DNA of 64,000 nt. Source: Sphingomonas sp. BK235. Its GTDB lineage: Bacteria; Pseudomonadota; Alphaproteobacteria; Sphingomonadales; Sphingomonadaceae. Below are positions 18,011 to 26,944 of the stretch, piece after piece. The position numbers were made by a program, and so were the translations under genes. The notes under the pieces are model-generated. The model had not been told where the DNA came from and ran no database searches. It saw only the letters and a program-made list of their open reading frames with translations. Where the stretch lies: positions 248,001 to 312,000 of the forward strand of contig NZ_SLXN01000003.1 of the NCBI RefSeq assembly GCF_004345855.1. Direction: 5' to 3'. The stretch's first letter is position 1. The number at the start of each line of letters is the position of its first letter.

Positions 18011-18235
18011 ATGACAGCGCCCGACGTCGAGGTTGACGGCGACACGCACAACGATCAATCCCGCGACGGGAAGCGGACAGCAGGGCTCGAGGCGCGCGGC
18101 TATCGGGTGCTCCGCTGCACGAATGCGGACATGATGATGGAACTGGACGGCGTGTTGCTCCACCTTGGCGTCGCGCTCGCGGCGGCCCCTCAGCCCGATC
18201 CTCGCCTCGCCGGCAAGAAGGACCAGCGCGTATGA
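18011..18235 (+). pseudogene. C-terminal remnant of a DUF559 (endonuclease-like) protein
   Basis: A 74-residue open frame matching only the C-terminal half of DUF559 proteins, which have a restriction-endonuclease-like fold: VEVDGDTHNDQ, RDGKRT, LEARGYRVLRCTNADMM and LDGVLLHLG follow the family order. The N-terminal half (normally a LRR..G..FRRQ..IGPYIADF-like stretch) is absent upstream, so this is a truncated gene. The segment directly upstream is a repeat element, which may mark the break. The stop overlaps the hisZ ATG by four bases (ATGA). Whether the fragment is translated is unknown. Confidence 0.7.
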
Positions 18236-19335
18236 CCGCTCTTCTCCCCGAGGGTCTGCGCGATCGCCTCCCCCCCGTCGCCGACGCCGCCGCCGCGCTG
18301 GAGGCGCGCGTGCTCGCGGCGATTCACGCGCACGGCTATGAACGCGTCGATCCGCCGCTGGCCGAATTCGCCGAAGGGCTGGGCTCGCGACTCAAGGCGG
18401 GCGGACTGCAGGACGCGGTGCGGTTCGTCGATCCCGTGTCGCAGCGGACGCTCGCGATCCGCCCCGATCTCACCGCGCAGGTGGCGCGGATCGCCGCGAC
18501 GCGGATGGGGCACCACCCGCGTCCGGTGCGACTGAGCTACGCCGGCGCGGTGCTCAAGCTGCGCGCCAGCCAGTTGGCGCCCGCGCGCGAGACGCGCCAG
18601 ATCGGCGCCGAACTGTTCGGTCTCGACACCGTCGCCGCGGCGCAGGAGGTGGTGACCGTCGCGATCGAGGCGATCCGCGCGGCCGGGGCGGCGATGCCCT
18701 CACTCGACTTCACCTTGCCCGATTTGGTCGATACGCTCGCCGCGGGCGCGCTGCCGGTGGCGCCCGAGAAGCTGGATCTGCTGCGTCAGCGCCTCGACGC
18801 CAAGGACGCGGGGGCGGTGGCGGAACTCGCGGCCGACTATCTTCCGCTGGTGACCGCCGCGGGGCCGTTCGATCAGGCGATGGAGCGGCTGCGCGCATTC
18901 GACCGCGACACGGTGCTGGCGTCGCGGCTCGACGCGCTGGCGGCGATCGCGCGCGCGGTGGAGGGGCGCGCGACCCTGACGCTCGATCCGACCGAGCGGC
19001 ACGGCTTCGAATATCAGAGCTGGCTCGGTTTCTCGCTGTTCACCGCCACCTCCGCCACTGAAGTGGGGCGCGGCGGCACCTATACCGTGGTCCATGAGGG
19101 TGGCGCGGAAGAGGCCGCGACCGGCTTCTCGCTCTTCACCGACCGACTGATCGGCGATCCGCCCGTGATCGATCGCCGCCGCCTGTTCCTGCCGCTGGGC
19201 ACCGCGGCGGACGCGGGCGCGGCGATGCGCGCGCGCGGCTGGGTGACGGTCGCCGCCCTCGAGCCCGGCGACACGCCCGAGGCGCAGGTCTGCACCCACT
19301 TCTACGCGGACGGCGAGGCGCGCGCGATCGACTGA
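18232..19335 (+). CDS. hisZ: ATP phosphoribosyltransferase regulatory subunit
   Basis: A 367-residue paralogue of the histidyl-tRNA synthetase catalytic core that acts with a short HisG in the first step of histidine synthesis. LPEGLRDRLPP, the motif-2-like segment LAIRPDLTAQVARIAATR and the C-terminal GRGGTYTVV follow HisZ. It lacks the anticodon-binding domain of a true HisRS. The length suits HisZ. It is placed upstream of purA, but a convergent thioredoxin gene intervenes. hisG is not in this window. The ATG overlaps the end of the DUF559 remnant. Confidence 0.9.
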   Translation: MTALLPEGLRDRLPPVADAAAALEARVLAAIHAHGYERVDPPLAEFAEGLGSRLKAGGLQDAVRFVDPVSQRTLAIRPDLTAQVARIAATRMGHHPRPVRLSYAGAVLKLRASQLAPARETRQIGAELFGLDTVAAAQEVVTVAIEAIRAAGAAMPSLDFTLPDLVDTLAAGALPVAPEKLDLLRQRLDAKDAGAVAELAADYLPLVTAAGPFDQAMERLRAFDRDTVLASRLDALAAIARAVEGRATLTLDPTERHGFEYQSWLGFSLFTATSATEVGRGGTYTVVHEGGAEEAATGFSLFTDRLIGDPPVIDRRRLFLPLGTAADAGAAMRARGWVTVAALEPGDTPEAQVCTHFYADGEARAID

Positions 19336-19357
19336 TCCGCGCGCCGTCGGCCGACGC

Positions 19358-19894
19358 TCAGGCCGTGGGCGTGCCGGAGGGGCCGGGACGCGGCGTCGGT
19401 GCGGGAGCTTCGCGCAGCAGCGGCAACAGCAGTCGGTCGAGCTTGGCGCGATCGAGCACGCCGTCATGCGCGTAGCGGACGATCCCGGCGCGATCGATCA
19501 CCACCAGCGTCGGGATCGACCCGATCGATCCGTCCACGCCCTTGACCTGGACGATCTGGGGCAGATGCACTTTATCCCACGGACGCCGGCGCAATGTCGC
19601 GGGCGCGGGATGGTCCATCGGATAGCCGAAGACGCGCAAGCCTCGGCCGGCGGCGCCGCGCTGATAGGCGTCGAGCATGGGCATCTCGGCCCGGCACGCG
19701 CCGCACCAGGTCGCCCAGAAGGCGATCAACACCACCTCGCCACGATGCGCCGCGAGCGTGGTGGTGGTGCCGTCCACCAGCGTCAGACTGGCGGCGGGGG
19801 CGGGCTTGCCCACCTCCAGATTGCCGACCTTCTGCCCCGCCACGGGCGTGCCCGCCAGCGTCGCGGTGACCAGCATCGCGCCGAACCATCGCAT
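19358..19894 (-). CDS. TlpA/ResA-like periplasmic thioredoxin
   Basis: A 178-residue exported thioredoxin-fold protein. A signal peptide (residues 1-20, cleaved near VAG-Q) precedes a redoxin domain with the active site WCGAC (Cys64, Cys67) in FWATWCGACRAEMP. The cis-proline region is GSIPTLVVIDRAG. TlpA/ResA relatives reduce disulfides in the periplasm, often for cytochrome c maturation. The start is set by a strong GAGGAGGTGACG ribosome-binding site before the ATG at 19892-19894. The C-terminus is a short Pro-rich tail. It is convergent with hisZ (22 bp between stops) and divergent from purA. Confidence 0.88.
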   Translation of the reverse strand: MRWFGAMLVTATLAGTPVAGQKVGNLEVGKPAPAASLTLVDGTTTTLAAHRGEVVLIAFWATWCGACRAEMPMLDAYQRGAAGRGLRVFGYPMDHPAPATLRRRPWDKVHLPQIVQVKGVDGSIGSIPTLVVIDRAGIVRYAHDGVLDRAKLDRLLLPLLREAPAPTPRPGPSGTPTA

Positions 19895-20039
19895 CGTCAC
19901 CTCCTCCGTTGCCGACCGACGCTGCCGGCCGGGCCGACGCCTGGTCAATCGAGCGGTGACGCGGAACGGCGATCGGCGGCGCGCGGTTGACCTCCTCTCG
20001 AGGCGCGGCTACCCGCGCCACCGACATCGCTGAACCACT

Positions 20040-20069
20040 CGCGCGCCGAGTCCTGTCGAAGGGCGCGCG
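20040..20069. repeat. short hairpin element upstream of purA, family G (CCTGTCGAAGG type)
   Basis: CGCGCGCC (20040-20047) pairs with GGCGCGCG (20062-20069) around GAGTCCTGTCGAAG, a core seen in dispersed sphingomonad repeats. It lies 30 bp upstream of the purA start, within the leader region, and may affect its expression. Confidence 0.5.
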
Positions 20070-20099
20070 GGTTCGCCCGGCAGGCGGAGACCTGTATCC

Positions 20100-21389
20100 A
20101 TGGCCAACGTAGCAGTCATCGGCGCGCAATGGGGCGACGAGGGCAAGGGCAAGATCGTCGACTGGCTCGCCGAGCGCGCCGACGTCGTCGTGCGCTTCCA
20201 GGGCGGGCACAATGCCGGCCACACGCTCGTCGTCGGTGAGTCGGTCTACAAGCTCTCGCTGCTGCCCTCGGGCATCGTGCGCGGCACGCCCTCGGTGATC
20301 GGCAACGGCGTCGTGCTCGATCCCTGGGCGCTCAAGACCGAGATCGAGCGGCTCGCCGCGCAGGGCGTGGTCGCCACCCCCGAGACGCTGCGGATCGCGG
20401 ACAATTGCGCGCTGATCCTGCCGTTCCACCGCGACCTCGACGCGCTGCGCGAGGATGCCAGCGGCGCGGGCAAGATCGGTACGACGCGGCGCGGCATCGG
20501 CCCGGCCTATGAGGACAAGGTCGGGCGCCGTGCGCTTCGGGTTTGCGACCTCGCGCACCTCGACGATCTCGGTCCGCAGCTCGACCGGCTCACCGCGCAT
20601 CATGACGCGCTGCGCGCCGGCTTCGGCGAGGCGCCGATTGACCGTGACGCGCTGGTCGCCGAGCTGCGCGCCATCGCCGACTTCGTCCTGCCCTTCGCCA
20701 AGCCGGTGTGGCGCGACCTCAACATCGCCAAGGAAGCGGGCAAGCGCATCCTGTTCGAGGGCGCGCAGGGCGTGCTGCTCGACATCGACCACGGCACCTA
20801 CCCGTTCGTCACCTCGTCGAACACGATCGCGGGCACGGCGGCGGGTGGTTCGGGGCTCGGTCCGGCGGCGGTCGGCTTCGTGCTGGGGATCGCCAAGGCC
20901 TATACCACCCGCGTCGGCTCCGGACCGTTCCCGACCGAGCTGGAGGATGCGACCGGCGAACGGCTCGGCACGCGCGGGCATGAGTTCGGCACGGTGACGG
21001 GGCGCAAGCGGCGCTGCGGCTGGTTCGACGCGGTGCTGGTGCGCCAGTCGGCGGCGGTGGGCGGGATCACCGGCATCGCGCTGACCAAGATCGACGTGCT
21101 CGACGGTTTCGACGAGGTGCGGATCTGCACCGGCTATCGGTTGCGCGGGGAGGTGATCGACTATTTCCCGGCGCATGCCGCTGACCAGGCGTTGGTCGAG
21201 CCGGTCTATGAGACGATGGAGGGCTGGCAGGACTCGACCGCGGGGGCGCGGAGCTGGGCCGATCTGCCGGCGCAGGCGATCAAATATATCCGCCGCGTCG
21301 AGGAGCTGATCCGCTGCCCGGTGGCGCTGGTGTCGACCAGCCCCGAGCGCGCCGACACGATCCTGGTACGCGACCCGTTCGCCGACTGA
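20100..21389 (+). CDS. purA: adenylosuccinate synthetase
   Basis: A 429-residue GTP-dependent ligase joining IMP and aspartate to give adenylosuccinate, the committed step of AMP synthesis. The N-terminal [20 protein letters not shown] is the GTP-binding signature, and [10 protein letters not shown] carries the catalytic His; further family blocks are [33 protein letters not shown] and KIDVLDGF. The length is exactly that of the bacterial family. The ATG has no strong ribosome-binding site but the family N-terminus fixes it. A hairpin follows the stop. Confidence 0.97.
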   Translation: MANVAVIGAQWGDEGKGKIVDWLAERADVVVRFQGGHNAGHTLVVGESVYKLSLLPSGIVRGTPSVIGNGVVLDPWALKTEIERLAAQGVVATPETLRIADNCALILPFHRDLDALREDASGAGKIGTTRRGIGPAYEDKVGRRALRVCDLAHLDDLGPQLDRLTAHHDALRAGFGEAPIDRDALVAELRAIADFVLPFAKPVWRDLNIAKEAGKRILFEGAQGVLLDIDHGTYPFVTSSNTIAGTAAGGSGLGPAAVGFVLGIAKAYTTRVGSGPFPTELEDATGERLGTRGHEFGTVTGRKRRCGWFDAVLVRQSAAVGGITGIALTKIDVLDGFDEVRICTGYRLRGEVIDYFPAHAADQALVEPVYETMEGWQDSTAGARSWADLPAQAIKYIRRVEELIRCPVALVSTSPERADTILVRDPFAD

Positions 21390-21394
21390 CGGCG

Positions 21395-21430
21395 CATCGC
21401 CCCGGTATCGACTCGATACCGGGGGCGATG
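21395..21430. terminator. bidirectional hairpin after purA
   Basis: CATCGCCCCGGTATCGA and its complement TCGATACCGGGGGCGATG form a nearly perfect 17-bp stem between the purA stop and the convergent stop at 21440. No T-run is present, but the position and stability suit a two-way terminator. Confidence 0.65.
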
Positions 21431-21439
21431 AGGGCGAGA

Positions 21440-21841
21440 TTATTGCGGCGACTGCGGCGAGGTGGACATCGGGTCCGTGCCCGTCGTGCGCGGGTTGTTC
21501 TGCGACGTCGGGTTGACCGTCGGATCCGGGTTCATCGTCTGGGTCGACGGGTCGGGGGTGGTGCTGGTGCTCGGCTGGCTCGTGGTCGAGCGGTCACGCG
21601 ACGAGCGGCGCGAGTCGCGCGTCGAGCGCGGCGAGGTGGTCGTCATCGTGTCGGACGACGTCCCCTGGGTGGTGGTGCCGGTGCTGCCGGGCTGCTGCAT
21701 CGTGCCCATGCCGCCCATCGAGCCGCTGGGATCCATCGTGCCCGACTGGCCCATGCCGCCGGCGGTGCCGCCCGTGGTCTGCGCCGTGGCGACCGCGGGG
21801 AAAGCGAGCGCGGCAGCGGCCGCGATAACGAGAATGCGCAT
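21440..21841 (-). CDS. secreted low-complexity Ser/Thr/Gly/Met-rich protein
   Basis: A 133-residue exported protein of unknown function. A clear signal peptide (MRILVIAAAAALAFPAVATA, then Q) is followed by a mature part made almost entirely of Gly, Met, Ser, Thr, Pro, Asn, Gln and Asp, with GTM/GSM repeats first, a short Arg/Ser segment (SRRSSRDRS) in the middle and a Pro/Asn/Thr tail. It is predicted to be disordered. The start is set by a GAGGAGAGG ribosome-binding site and the signal peptide; the frame is open upstream to 21901. No domain is recognised. Confidence 0.65.
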   Translation of the reverse strand: MRILVIAAAAALAFPAVATAQTTGGTAGGMGQSGTMDPSGSMGGMGTMQQPGSTGTTTQGTSSDTMTTTSPRSTRDSRRSSRDRSTTSQPSTSTTPDPSTQTMNPDPTVNPTSQNNPRTTGTDPMSTSPQSPQ

Positions 21842-21922
21842 GGGAACCTCTCCTCTGATGTCAGCCCCCAACGAGCCGCACGGAGCGGGTGTTCCGATCA
21901 ATACTCGCCTAAATTAACCAAC

Positions 21923-22990
21923 TTAGCCACATTGTGCGCGATGAAGCAAGCGCTGGTCGGCGAGCACCAGCGCGACCATCGCCTCCACCACGGGCACGCC
22001 GCGGATCCCGACGCAGGGGTCGTGCCGGCCCTTGGTGGCGATCTCGGTCGCCGCGCCCTCGCGCGTGACGGTCTCGACCGGGGTGAGGATCGAGCTGGTC
22101 GGCTTGAACGCGACGCGCACGCGGATCGGCTGGCCGGTGGCGATCCCGCCCGCGATCCCGCCGGCATGGTTGGCGAGGAAGGCGGGGCCGTCCGCGCCGG
22201 GGCGCATCGCGTCGGCATTCTGCTCGCCCGACAGCGCCGCGGCGGCGAAGCCGTCACCGATCTCGACGCCCTTCACCGCGTTGATCGACATGCACGCCGC
22301 GGCGAGCTCGCTGTCGAGCTTGGCGTAGAGCGGCGCGCCCCAGCCCGCCGGCACGCCGGTCGCCTCGCACACCACCACCGCGCCGAGCGAGGAGCCGGCC
22401 TTGCGCGCGGCGTCGACCTTCTCTTCCCAGCGCGCCGCGGCGGCGGGATCGGGGCAGAAGAAGGGGTTGGCGTCGATCGCGGCGTCGTCGAAGCTCGCCG
22501 GGTCGATCGCGTCGCCGCCGATCGCCTCGACCCAGGCGCGCACGCGCACCTGCGGCACCACCAGCCGCGCCACCGCGCCCGCGGCGACGCGCGCGGCGGT
22601 CTCGCGCGCCGAGGAACGGCCGCCGCCGCGATAGTCGCGGAAGCCGTATTTGGCGTCATAGGCGTAATCGGCGTGGCCGGGTCGATAGGCGAGCGCGACG
22701 TCGGAATAGTCCTTGGAGCGCTGGTCGACGTTCTCGATCATCAGGCTGATCGGCGTGCCGGTGGTGCGTCCCTCGAACACGCCCGAGAGGATGCGGACCT
22801 GGTCGGGCTCGCGCCGCTGCGTGGTGAAGCGCGACTGGCCGGGGCGGCGGCGGTCGAGCCAGGGCTGGATATCGGCCTCGGCCAGCGCGATTCCCGGCGG
22901 GCAGCCGTCGACGATAGCGCCGAGTGCCGGGCCGTGACTCTCGCCCCAGGTAGTGAAGCGGAACACGCGGCCGAAGGTGTTGTAGCTCAT
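21923..22990 (-). CDS. aroC: chorismate synthase
   Basis: A 355-residue enzyme of the shikimate pathway that converts 5-enolpyruvylshikimate 3-phosphate to chorismate using reduced FMN. Family blocks are clear: the N-terminal [38 protein letters not shown], the [15 protein letters not shown] signature and [14 protein letters not shown]. The catalytic histidines (ESHG and PGHAD) are present. The C-terminal [11 protein letters not shown] is complete. It is monocistronic here, with a long repeat-bearing gap upstream. Confidence 0.97.
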   Translation of the reverse strand: MSYNTFGRVFRFTTWGESHGPALGAIVDGCPPGIALAEADIQPWLDRRRPGQSRFTTQRREPDQVRILSGVFEGRTTGTPISLMIENVDQRSKDYSDVALAYRPGHADYAYDAKYGFRDYRGGGRSSARETAARVAAGAVARLVVPQVRVRAWVEAIGGDAIDPASFDDAAIDANPFFCPDPAAAARWEEKVDAARKAGSSLGAVVVCEATGVPAGWGAPLYAKLDSELAAACMSINAVKGVEIGDGFAAAALSGEQNADAMRPGADGPAFLANHAGGIAGGIATGQPIRVRVAFKPTSSILTPVETVTREGAATEIATKGRHDPCVGIRGVPVVEAMVALVLADQRLLHRAQCG

Positions 22991-23164
22991 GCGCGAGGGT
23001 CCGAATGTTGAGTCGCTGGCGCGTCGCGACTCAAGGTTCGCGGGCGGCCAGCATGGGACATGGCGCGCGCTGTGCCAGAAGCGCGCGGGGTAGGACAGGG
23101 GGCTCGGCGGCTCGCTCCGTTGTCGCGCCCGGCTTGGTGGGCGCGGGACCTCGGCAAGACCCTT

Positions 23165-23263
23165 CCGTCATCCCGGACTTGTTCCGGGATCCACCGTCGT
23201 ACCAGCGCCTCGGCCGACGAGGGTGCGGCACCGTGGATCCCGGAACACGTCCGGGATGACGGG
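23165..23263. repeat. intergenic inverted repeat, family B
   Basis: CCGTCATCCCGGACTTGTTC... at the left mirrors ...GTCCGGGATGACGGG at the right, with an inner pair GGATCCAC/GTGGATCC and a variable GC-rich centre. Confidence 0.85.
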
Positions 23264-23407
23264 AGAGAGCGGTCCGCGATTTTCGCAAAGGTCGCCCCGG
23301 CGTCGGGCGCGAGTCGGGGAACGTCTGTGAGCCTCACGCGAGCCTTCCCACCTCGACCGCCGCCTCCGTTGGGCCAGCAGCAGAGCGCGCTCTCTCAGCT
23401 TTCTCTT

Positions 23408-23497
23408 GTTCCCCGGGGAAGGCCGGGGCCCAGGTGGAACGACGGTCGTGAGACCCAGCTGCGTTCTCCAACTGGGCTCCGGCCTTCGCCGGGGAAC
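23408..23497. repeat. intergenic inverted repeat, family C (GTTCCCCGG type)
   Basis: GTTCCCCGGGGAAGGCCGGG... (23408-23433) and its complement ending CCGGGGAAC (23472-23497) face each other across a 38-bp centre. Both arms end in the CCCAG/CTGGG core that also ends family A arms, suggesting a relation between the two families. Confidence 0.75.
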
Positions 23498-23522
23498 GGC
23501 GAATGGCAGCGTGGCGCCCCTC

Positions 23523-24059
23523 TCACCCCTCGCCCAGCACCGCGAAGGCATCGGCGTGGCGTGCGTCGCCGCGGACGCCGCACGGCATCAGCCCGCCCTG
23601 CAGCGGCAGCGCCAGCAGATGCTCGCCGGCATAGGGCGAGACGAAATTGGCCGCATAATCCTCGTGGAAGCCGAAGCGCCGATAGTAAGCCGCGTCGCCC
23701 AGCACGAAGCACAGCACCACCCGCTCGGCCTCGAGCCGCTCGAGTCCCGCCTGCACCAGCGCCTCGCCCACACCGCGGCGGCGATAGGCCGGCGCCACCG
23801 CGAGCGGCGCCAGCGCCACCGCGGGCACGGCGCGGTCGTTCACCGTCACGGCCATGCGGCTGAATGCCACCGCACCGACGATCGCGCCGGTGGCGCCGTC
23901 GACCGCCGCCATCATCAGCACCATCGCGCCGTCGACGCACAGCCGCCGCACCAGATCGGCCTCGTCGGCGCGCGCGAAACAGGTGCGCAGCAGCGCGTCG
24001 ATCCCCGCCACGTCCTCGCCGCGCGCGGGGCGGACGATCAGCTCGGCCGCGTCAGGCAA
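23523..24059 (-). CDS. GNAT-family N-acetyltransferase (YhbS-like)
   Basis: A 178-residue acyl-CoA-dependent acetyltransferase. The acetyl-CoA-binding motif A is VALAPLAVAPAYRRRGVGEALV near residues 90-111, followed by the FVLGDAAYYRRFGF block typical of the COG3153 (YhbS) group. The substrate is unknown. It is the last gene of a four-gene leftward operon: its start overlaps the fabI stop by 8 bp. No signal peptide is present, so it is cytoplasmic. Confidence 0.85.
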   Translation of the reverse strand: MPDAAELIVRPARGEDVAGIDALLRTCFARADEADLVRRLCVDGAMVLMMAAVDGATGAIVGAVAFSRMAVTVNDRAVPAVALAPLAVAPAYRRRGVGEALVQAGLERLEAERVVLCFVLGDAAYYRRFGFHEDYAANFVSPYAGEHLLALPLQGGLMPCGVRGDARHADAFAVLGEG

Positions 24060-24876
24060 GCGCGATGTCCGGCGCGTCCTCCGCCTTCATGCCGATGACG
24101 TTATAGCCCGCGTCGACATGGTGGATCTCGCCGGTGACGCCGCTGGCGAGCGAGCTGAGCAGATACAGACCCGCGCCGCCGACCTCCTCGATCGAGACGG
24201 TGCGGCGCAGCGGTGCGTTGAGCTCGTTCCACTTGAGGATATAGTTGAAGTCGCCGATGCCGCGCGCCGCCAGCGTCTGGATCGGTCCCGCCGAGATCGC
24301 GTTGATCCGGATATTCTCCGGCCCGAGATCGACCGCGAGATATTTGACGCTCGTCTCCAGCGCGGCCTTGGCGACGCCCATCACGTTATAGTGCGGGATC
24401 ACCTTCTCGGCGCCGTAATAGGTCAGCGTCAGGATCGCGCCGCCCTCGGGCATCATCCGGCGCGCGCGCTGCGCCACCGCCACCAGCGAATAGGCCGAGA
24501 CGTTCATCGTCATGAGGAAATTGTCGAGCGTGGTGTCGTAATAGCGACCGCGCAGCTGCGACTTGTCGGAGAAGCCGATGGCGTGGACGATGAAGTCGAT
24601 CGTCGGCCATTCGCGCGCCAGCGCGGCGAAGGTGTCGTCCAGCGCGGCCATGTCGGCCACGTCGCAGTCGAACAGCCGCGCCACGCCGAGCTGCTCGGCG
24701 AGCGGGCGCACGCGCTTCTCCATCGCCGCGCCCTGGTAGGAGAAGGCCAGCTCGGCGCCGGCCTCGCTGAGCTGCTTGGCGATGCCCCAGGCGAGGGACT
24801 TGTCGTTGGCGAGCCCCATGATGAGCCCGCGCTTGCCTGCCATCAATGCGTTCACGCCCTTACCCTGTGTCATCAT
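24052..24876 (-). CDS. fabI: enoyl-[acyl-carrier-protein] reductase (NADH)
   Basis: A 274-residue short-chain-dehydrogenase-fold enzyme that reduces the enoyl-ACP double bond in the last step of each fatty-acid elongation cycle; the target of triclosan in other bacteria. It has the FabI cofactor motif GLANDKSLAWGIA, the CDVAD block and the active site Tyr163-x6-Lys170 (YNVMGVAK), with a second Tyr near 153. The start overlaps the yihY-like stop (ATGATGA); a second ATG directly follows. It is embedded in an operon with a J-domain protein, a YihY protein and a GNAT protein. Confidence 0.96.
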   Translation of the reverse strand: MMTQGKGVNALMAGKRGLIMGLANDKSLAWGIAKQLSEAGAELAFSYQGAAMEKRVRPLAEQLGVARLFDCDVADMAALDDTFAALAREWPTIDFIVHAIGFSDKSQLRGRYYDTTLDNFLMTMNVSAYSLVAVAQRARRMMPEGGAILTLTYYGAEKVIPHYNVMGVAKAALETSVKYLAVDLGPENIRINAISAGPIQTLAARGIGDFNYILKWNELNAPLRRTVSIEEVGGAGLYLLSSLASGVTGEIHHVDAGYNVIGMKAEDAPDIALA

Positions 24877-25829
24877 TCACCTTGTTCCGCCCCCTCTACA
24901 ACCGCATCGGGCGGGTCCGCCAGTGCCGCGTTGAGGTGGGCGCCGAACACCAGCCCCAGTCCGATGAGATAGAAGAACAGCAGCATCACCACCACCCCGG
25001 CGAGGCTGCCATAAGTGAGATCATAGCCGCCCAGCTGGGACAGCGCCCAGGGCAGCCCCGCGGTCATGCTGACCCACCAGAGCGTCGTGAACAAGGCGCC
25101 CGGCCATTTCCTGCTGTCGCTGCGGCGATAGCGCCCCGGCGTGACCGAGTAGAACAGCATGTAGAGCGCGCCGAACATCACCGCGGCGGGGACCAGCCGC
25201 GCGAGGTTGAGCCACTCCGCGACATGCTGCGCCAGCGGCAGCAGACGATAGATGAACTGCTCGGCGGCGATCAGCAGCCCCTGCACCAGGAAGGAGAAGA
25301 GCGCGATCACCACCGAGCCGATGATCGCGATGCTGAGCCCCAGCCGCGCGCGCCACAGCGACTGTGACGAGCGCGTGCCATAGGCGCGGCGGAAGATGTC
25401 GCGGATCGTCTCGGCGAAGCTGCCGACCGTCCACAATCCCACCAGCGCGCCGAACCACAGCAGCGAGCCGGTGCGCGCCTGGAGCACGTTGCGGATCGGC
25501 TCGCGCAGGATCGCGCCGACGTCGCGCGGCAGCACCGACAGGAAGCTGGCGACGCCGCGCTGCACCTCGTCGGTCTGGCCGAACAGCGAGGCGATGGCGG
25601 TGGCGACGATGAAGAAGGGGAACACCGTCATCAGCGCCAGATAGGCGAGGTTGCCGGCGTGGATGAACCCATCGGTGTAGACGCCGATCGCGGCGCGCTT
25701 GAGCACCTCCCAGCTGTAGCTGCCGGGGCGGAGGTGCGCGAGCCGGCGGTCGAGACGCCGCCGCGCGGCACCGTGATGGCGCGCGCGATCCTCAGGCGTG
25801 AGCGAGGGAGGGGCGTCCTTCACCCACAT
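24873..25829 (-). CDS. YihY/virulence-factor-BrkB family membrane protein
   Basis: A 318-residue inner-membrane protein of the YihY (formerly RNase BN/BrkB) family. About six hydrophobic helices are seen (near residues 60-85, 118-145, 165-190, 205-230, 245-265 and 270-295), with the conserved N-terminal GNLAYLALMTVFPFFIV and the GSLAGVVVMLLFFYLIGLGLVFGAHLNA block near the end. Members have no accepted function; the RNase BN label was mistaken. Its start overlaps the J-protein stop by 4 bp and its stop overlaps fabI by 4 bp. Confidence 0.9.
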   Translation of the reverse strand: MWVKDAPPSLTPEDRARHHGAARRRLDRRLAHLRPGSYSWEVLKRAAIGVYTDGFIHAGNLAYLALMTVFPFFIVATAIASLFGQTDEVQRGVASFLSVLPRDVGAILREPIRNVLQARTGSLLWFGALVGLWTVGSFAETIRDIFRRAYGTRSSQSLWRARLGLSIAIIGSVVIALFSFLVQGLLIAAEQFIYRLLPLAQHVAEWLNLARLVPAAVMFGALYMLFYSVTPGRYRRSDSRKWPGALFTTLWWVSMTAGLPWALSQLGGYDLTYGSLAGVVVMLLFFYLIGLGLVFGAHLNAALADPPDAVVEGAEQGE

Positions 25830-26767
25830 CAGACTCCCATGTTCGCGCGCGGGTTCCCCCCGCCGGTCCAGCCCGCCACGAACGACTTCAGCGCGGCGTC
25901 GTCGGCGGGCACGTCGATCACCAGGCGAACGAGCTGGTCGCCCCGACCGCCGGCCTTGCGGTGGAAACCCTTGCCCTTGAGGCGCAACGTCTTGCCCGAG
26001 GTCGAGCCGGCGGGCACGGTGAGCATCACCGGCTTGTCGACGGTCGGCACCTTGACCGCGCCGCCCTCCACCGCCTCCTTGAGCGAGACGGGCAGGTCGA
26101 GCCGGACGTCGTCGCCCTCGCGCGTGAAGAAGCGGTGCGGCTGGATCTCGATCGTCACGATCGCGTCGCCGGGACCGCCGGCACCGGGATCGCCCTTGCC
26201 GGAGAGACGCATCTGCGTGCCGGTGTCGACCCCGGCGGGCAGCTTGAGATCGATCGTGCTGCCGTCGGCCAGGGTCACGCGCTGCGGCGCGAGCGCGGCG
26301 GCGTCGGCAAAGGGCACCTGGAGGCGATAGGCGACGTTGCCGCCCTTGGGCGGCGGACCGGCGTTGCGCCGGCCGAAACCGCTGGCGAAGCCGCCCCCGC
26401 CGCCGCCGCGCCCGCCGAACAGACCCTCGAAGATATCGGACATGTCGGGCGCGTCGCCGCCACCCATGTCGAACTGCTGCGAGCGGAAGCCGCCCGCGCC
26501 GCCCGGGCGCGCGCCGCCGGCGCCATAGCCGAAGGGCGAGGCGGGATTGCCGTCGCCGTCGATCTCGCCGCGATCGTAGCGCGCGCGCTTGTCCTTGTCG
26601 GTCAGCAGGTCATAGGCCGAGGTCACCTGGCCGAACCGCTCCGCCGCCTTGGGATTGCCCTGGTTGCGGTCGGGATGCAGCTCCTTGGCGAGCTTGCGAT
26701 AGGCTTTCTTGATGTCCGCCTCGCTGGCGCCGCGCGCCACGCCCAGCGTCGCATATGGATCGGCCAT
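25829..26767 (-). CDS. DnaJ-type co-chaperone without zinc finger (CbpA-like)
   Basis: A 312-residue class II J-domain protein that would stimulate DnaK ATPase and deliver substrates. The J domain fills residues 1-70 with the essential HPD (KELHPDRNQ); a Gly/Phe- and Gly-rich linker (about 75-130, including GGRGGGGGGFASGFG) follows, then two beta-sandwich client-binding domains and the C-terminal dimerisation segment. The Cys-rich zinc domain of classical DnaJ is absent. It is the first gene of the leftward J protein-yihY-fabI-GNAT operon. Confidence 0.92.
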   Translation of the reverse strand: MADPYATLGVARGASEADIKKAYRKLAKELHPDRNQGNPKAAERFGQVTSAYDLLTDKDKRARYDRGEIDGDGNPASPFGYGAGGARPGGAGGFRSQQFDMGGGDAPDMSDIFEGLFGGRGGGGGGFASGFGRRNAGPPPKGGNVAYRLQVPFADAAALAPQRVTLADGSTIDLKLPAGVDTGTQMRLSGKGDPGAGGPGDAIVTIEIQPHRFFTREGDDVRLDLPVSLKEAVEGGAVKVPTVDKPVMLTVPAGSTSGKTLRLKGKGFHRKAGGRGDQLVRLVIDVPADDAALKSFVAGWTGGGNPRANMGV

Positions 26768-26859
26768 GGATTCCCCAAATGGTGTGTTACTTCCCTATGT
26801 GGGATAGTCGCGGCACGAGCGCAATCGCCGCGTCGGCGCAAGCGCCCTCGCGCGCGGTG

Positions 26860-26889
26860 TTGACCCGCCGCGGCGGGCCACCGTAGAAG
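26860..26889 (+). promoter_or_regulatory. predicted promoter of argD
   Basis: TTGACC (26860-26865) and TAGAAG (26884-26889) are separated by 18 bp, 55 bp upstream of the argD GTG start. The spacer contains the palindrome CCGCCGCGGCGG. It is a motif-based prediction only. Confidence 0.4.
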
Positions 26890-26944
26890 ACCGGCCGGGG
26901 CGGTCCGGTCGGGCCGCCCTTGTTCTTTCCGAGGAGAAGGCCCC

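Larger units (their letters stand above)
22991..23522. other. 532-bp intergenic region carrying two repeat elements
   Basis: No convincing gene is seen between the aroC start and the stop of the GNAT gene. The stretch holds a family B element (23165-23263) and a family C element (23408-23497). The open frames here are composed of the repeats themselves and lack ribosome-binding sites or family similarity. The aroC promoter should lie in the first 100 bp. Confidence 0.6.
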
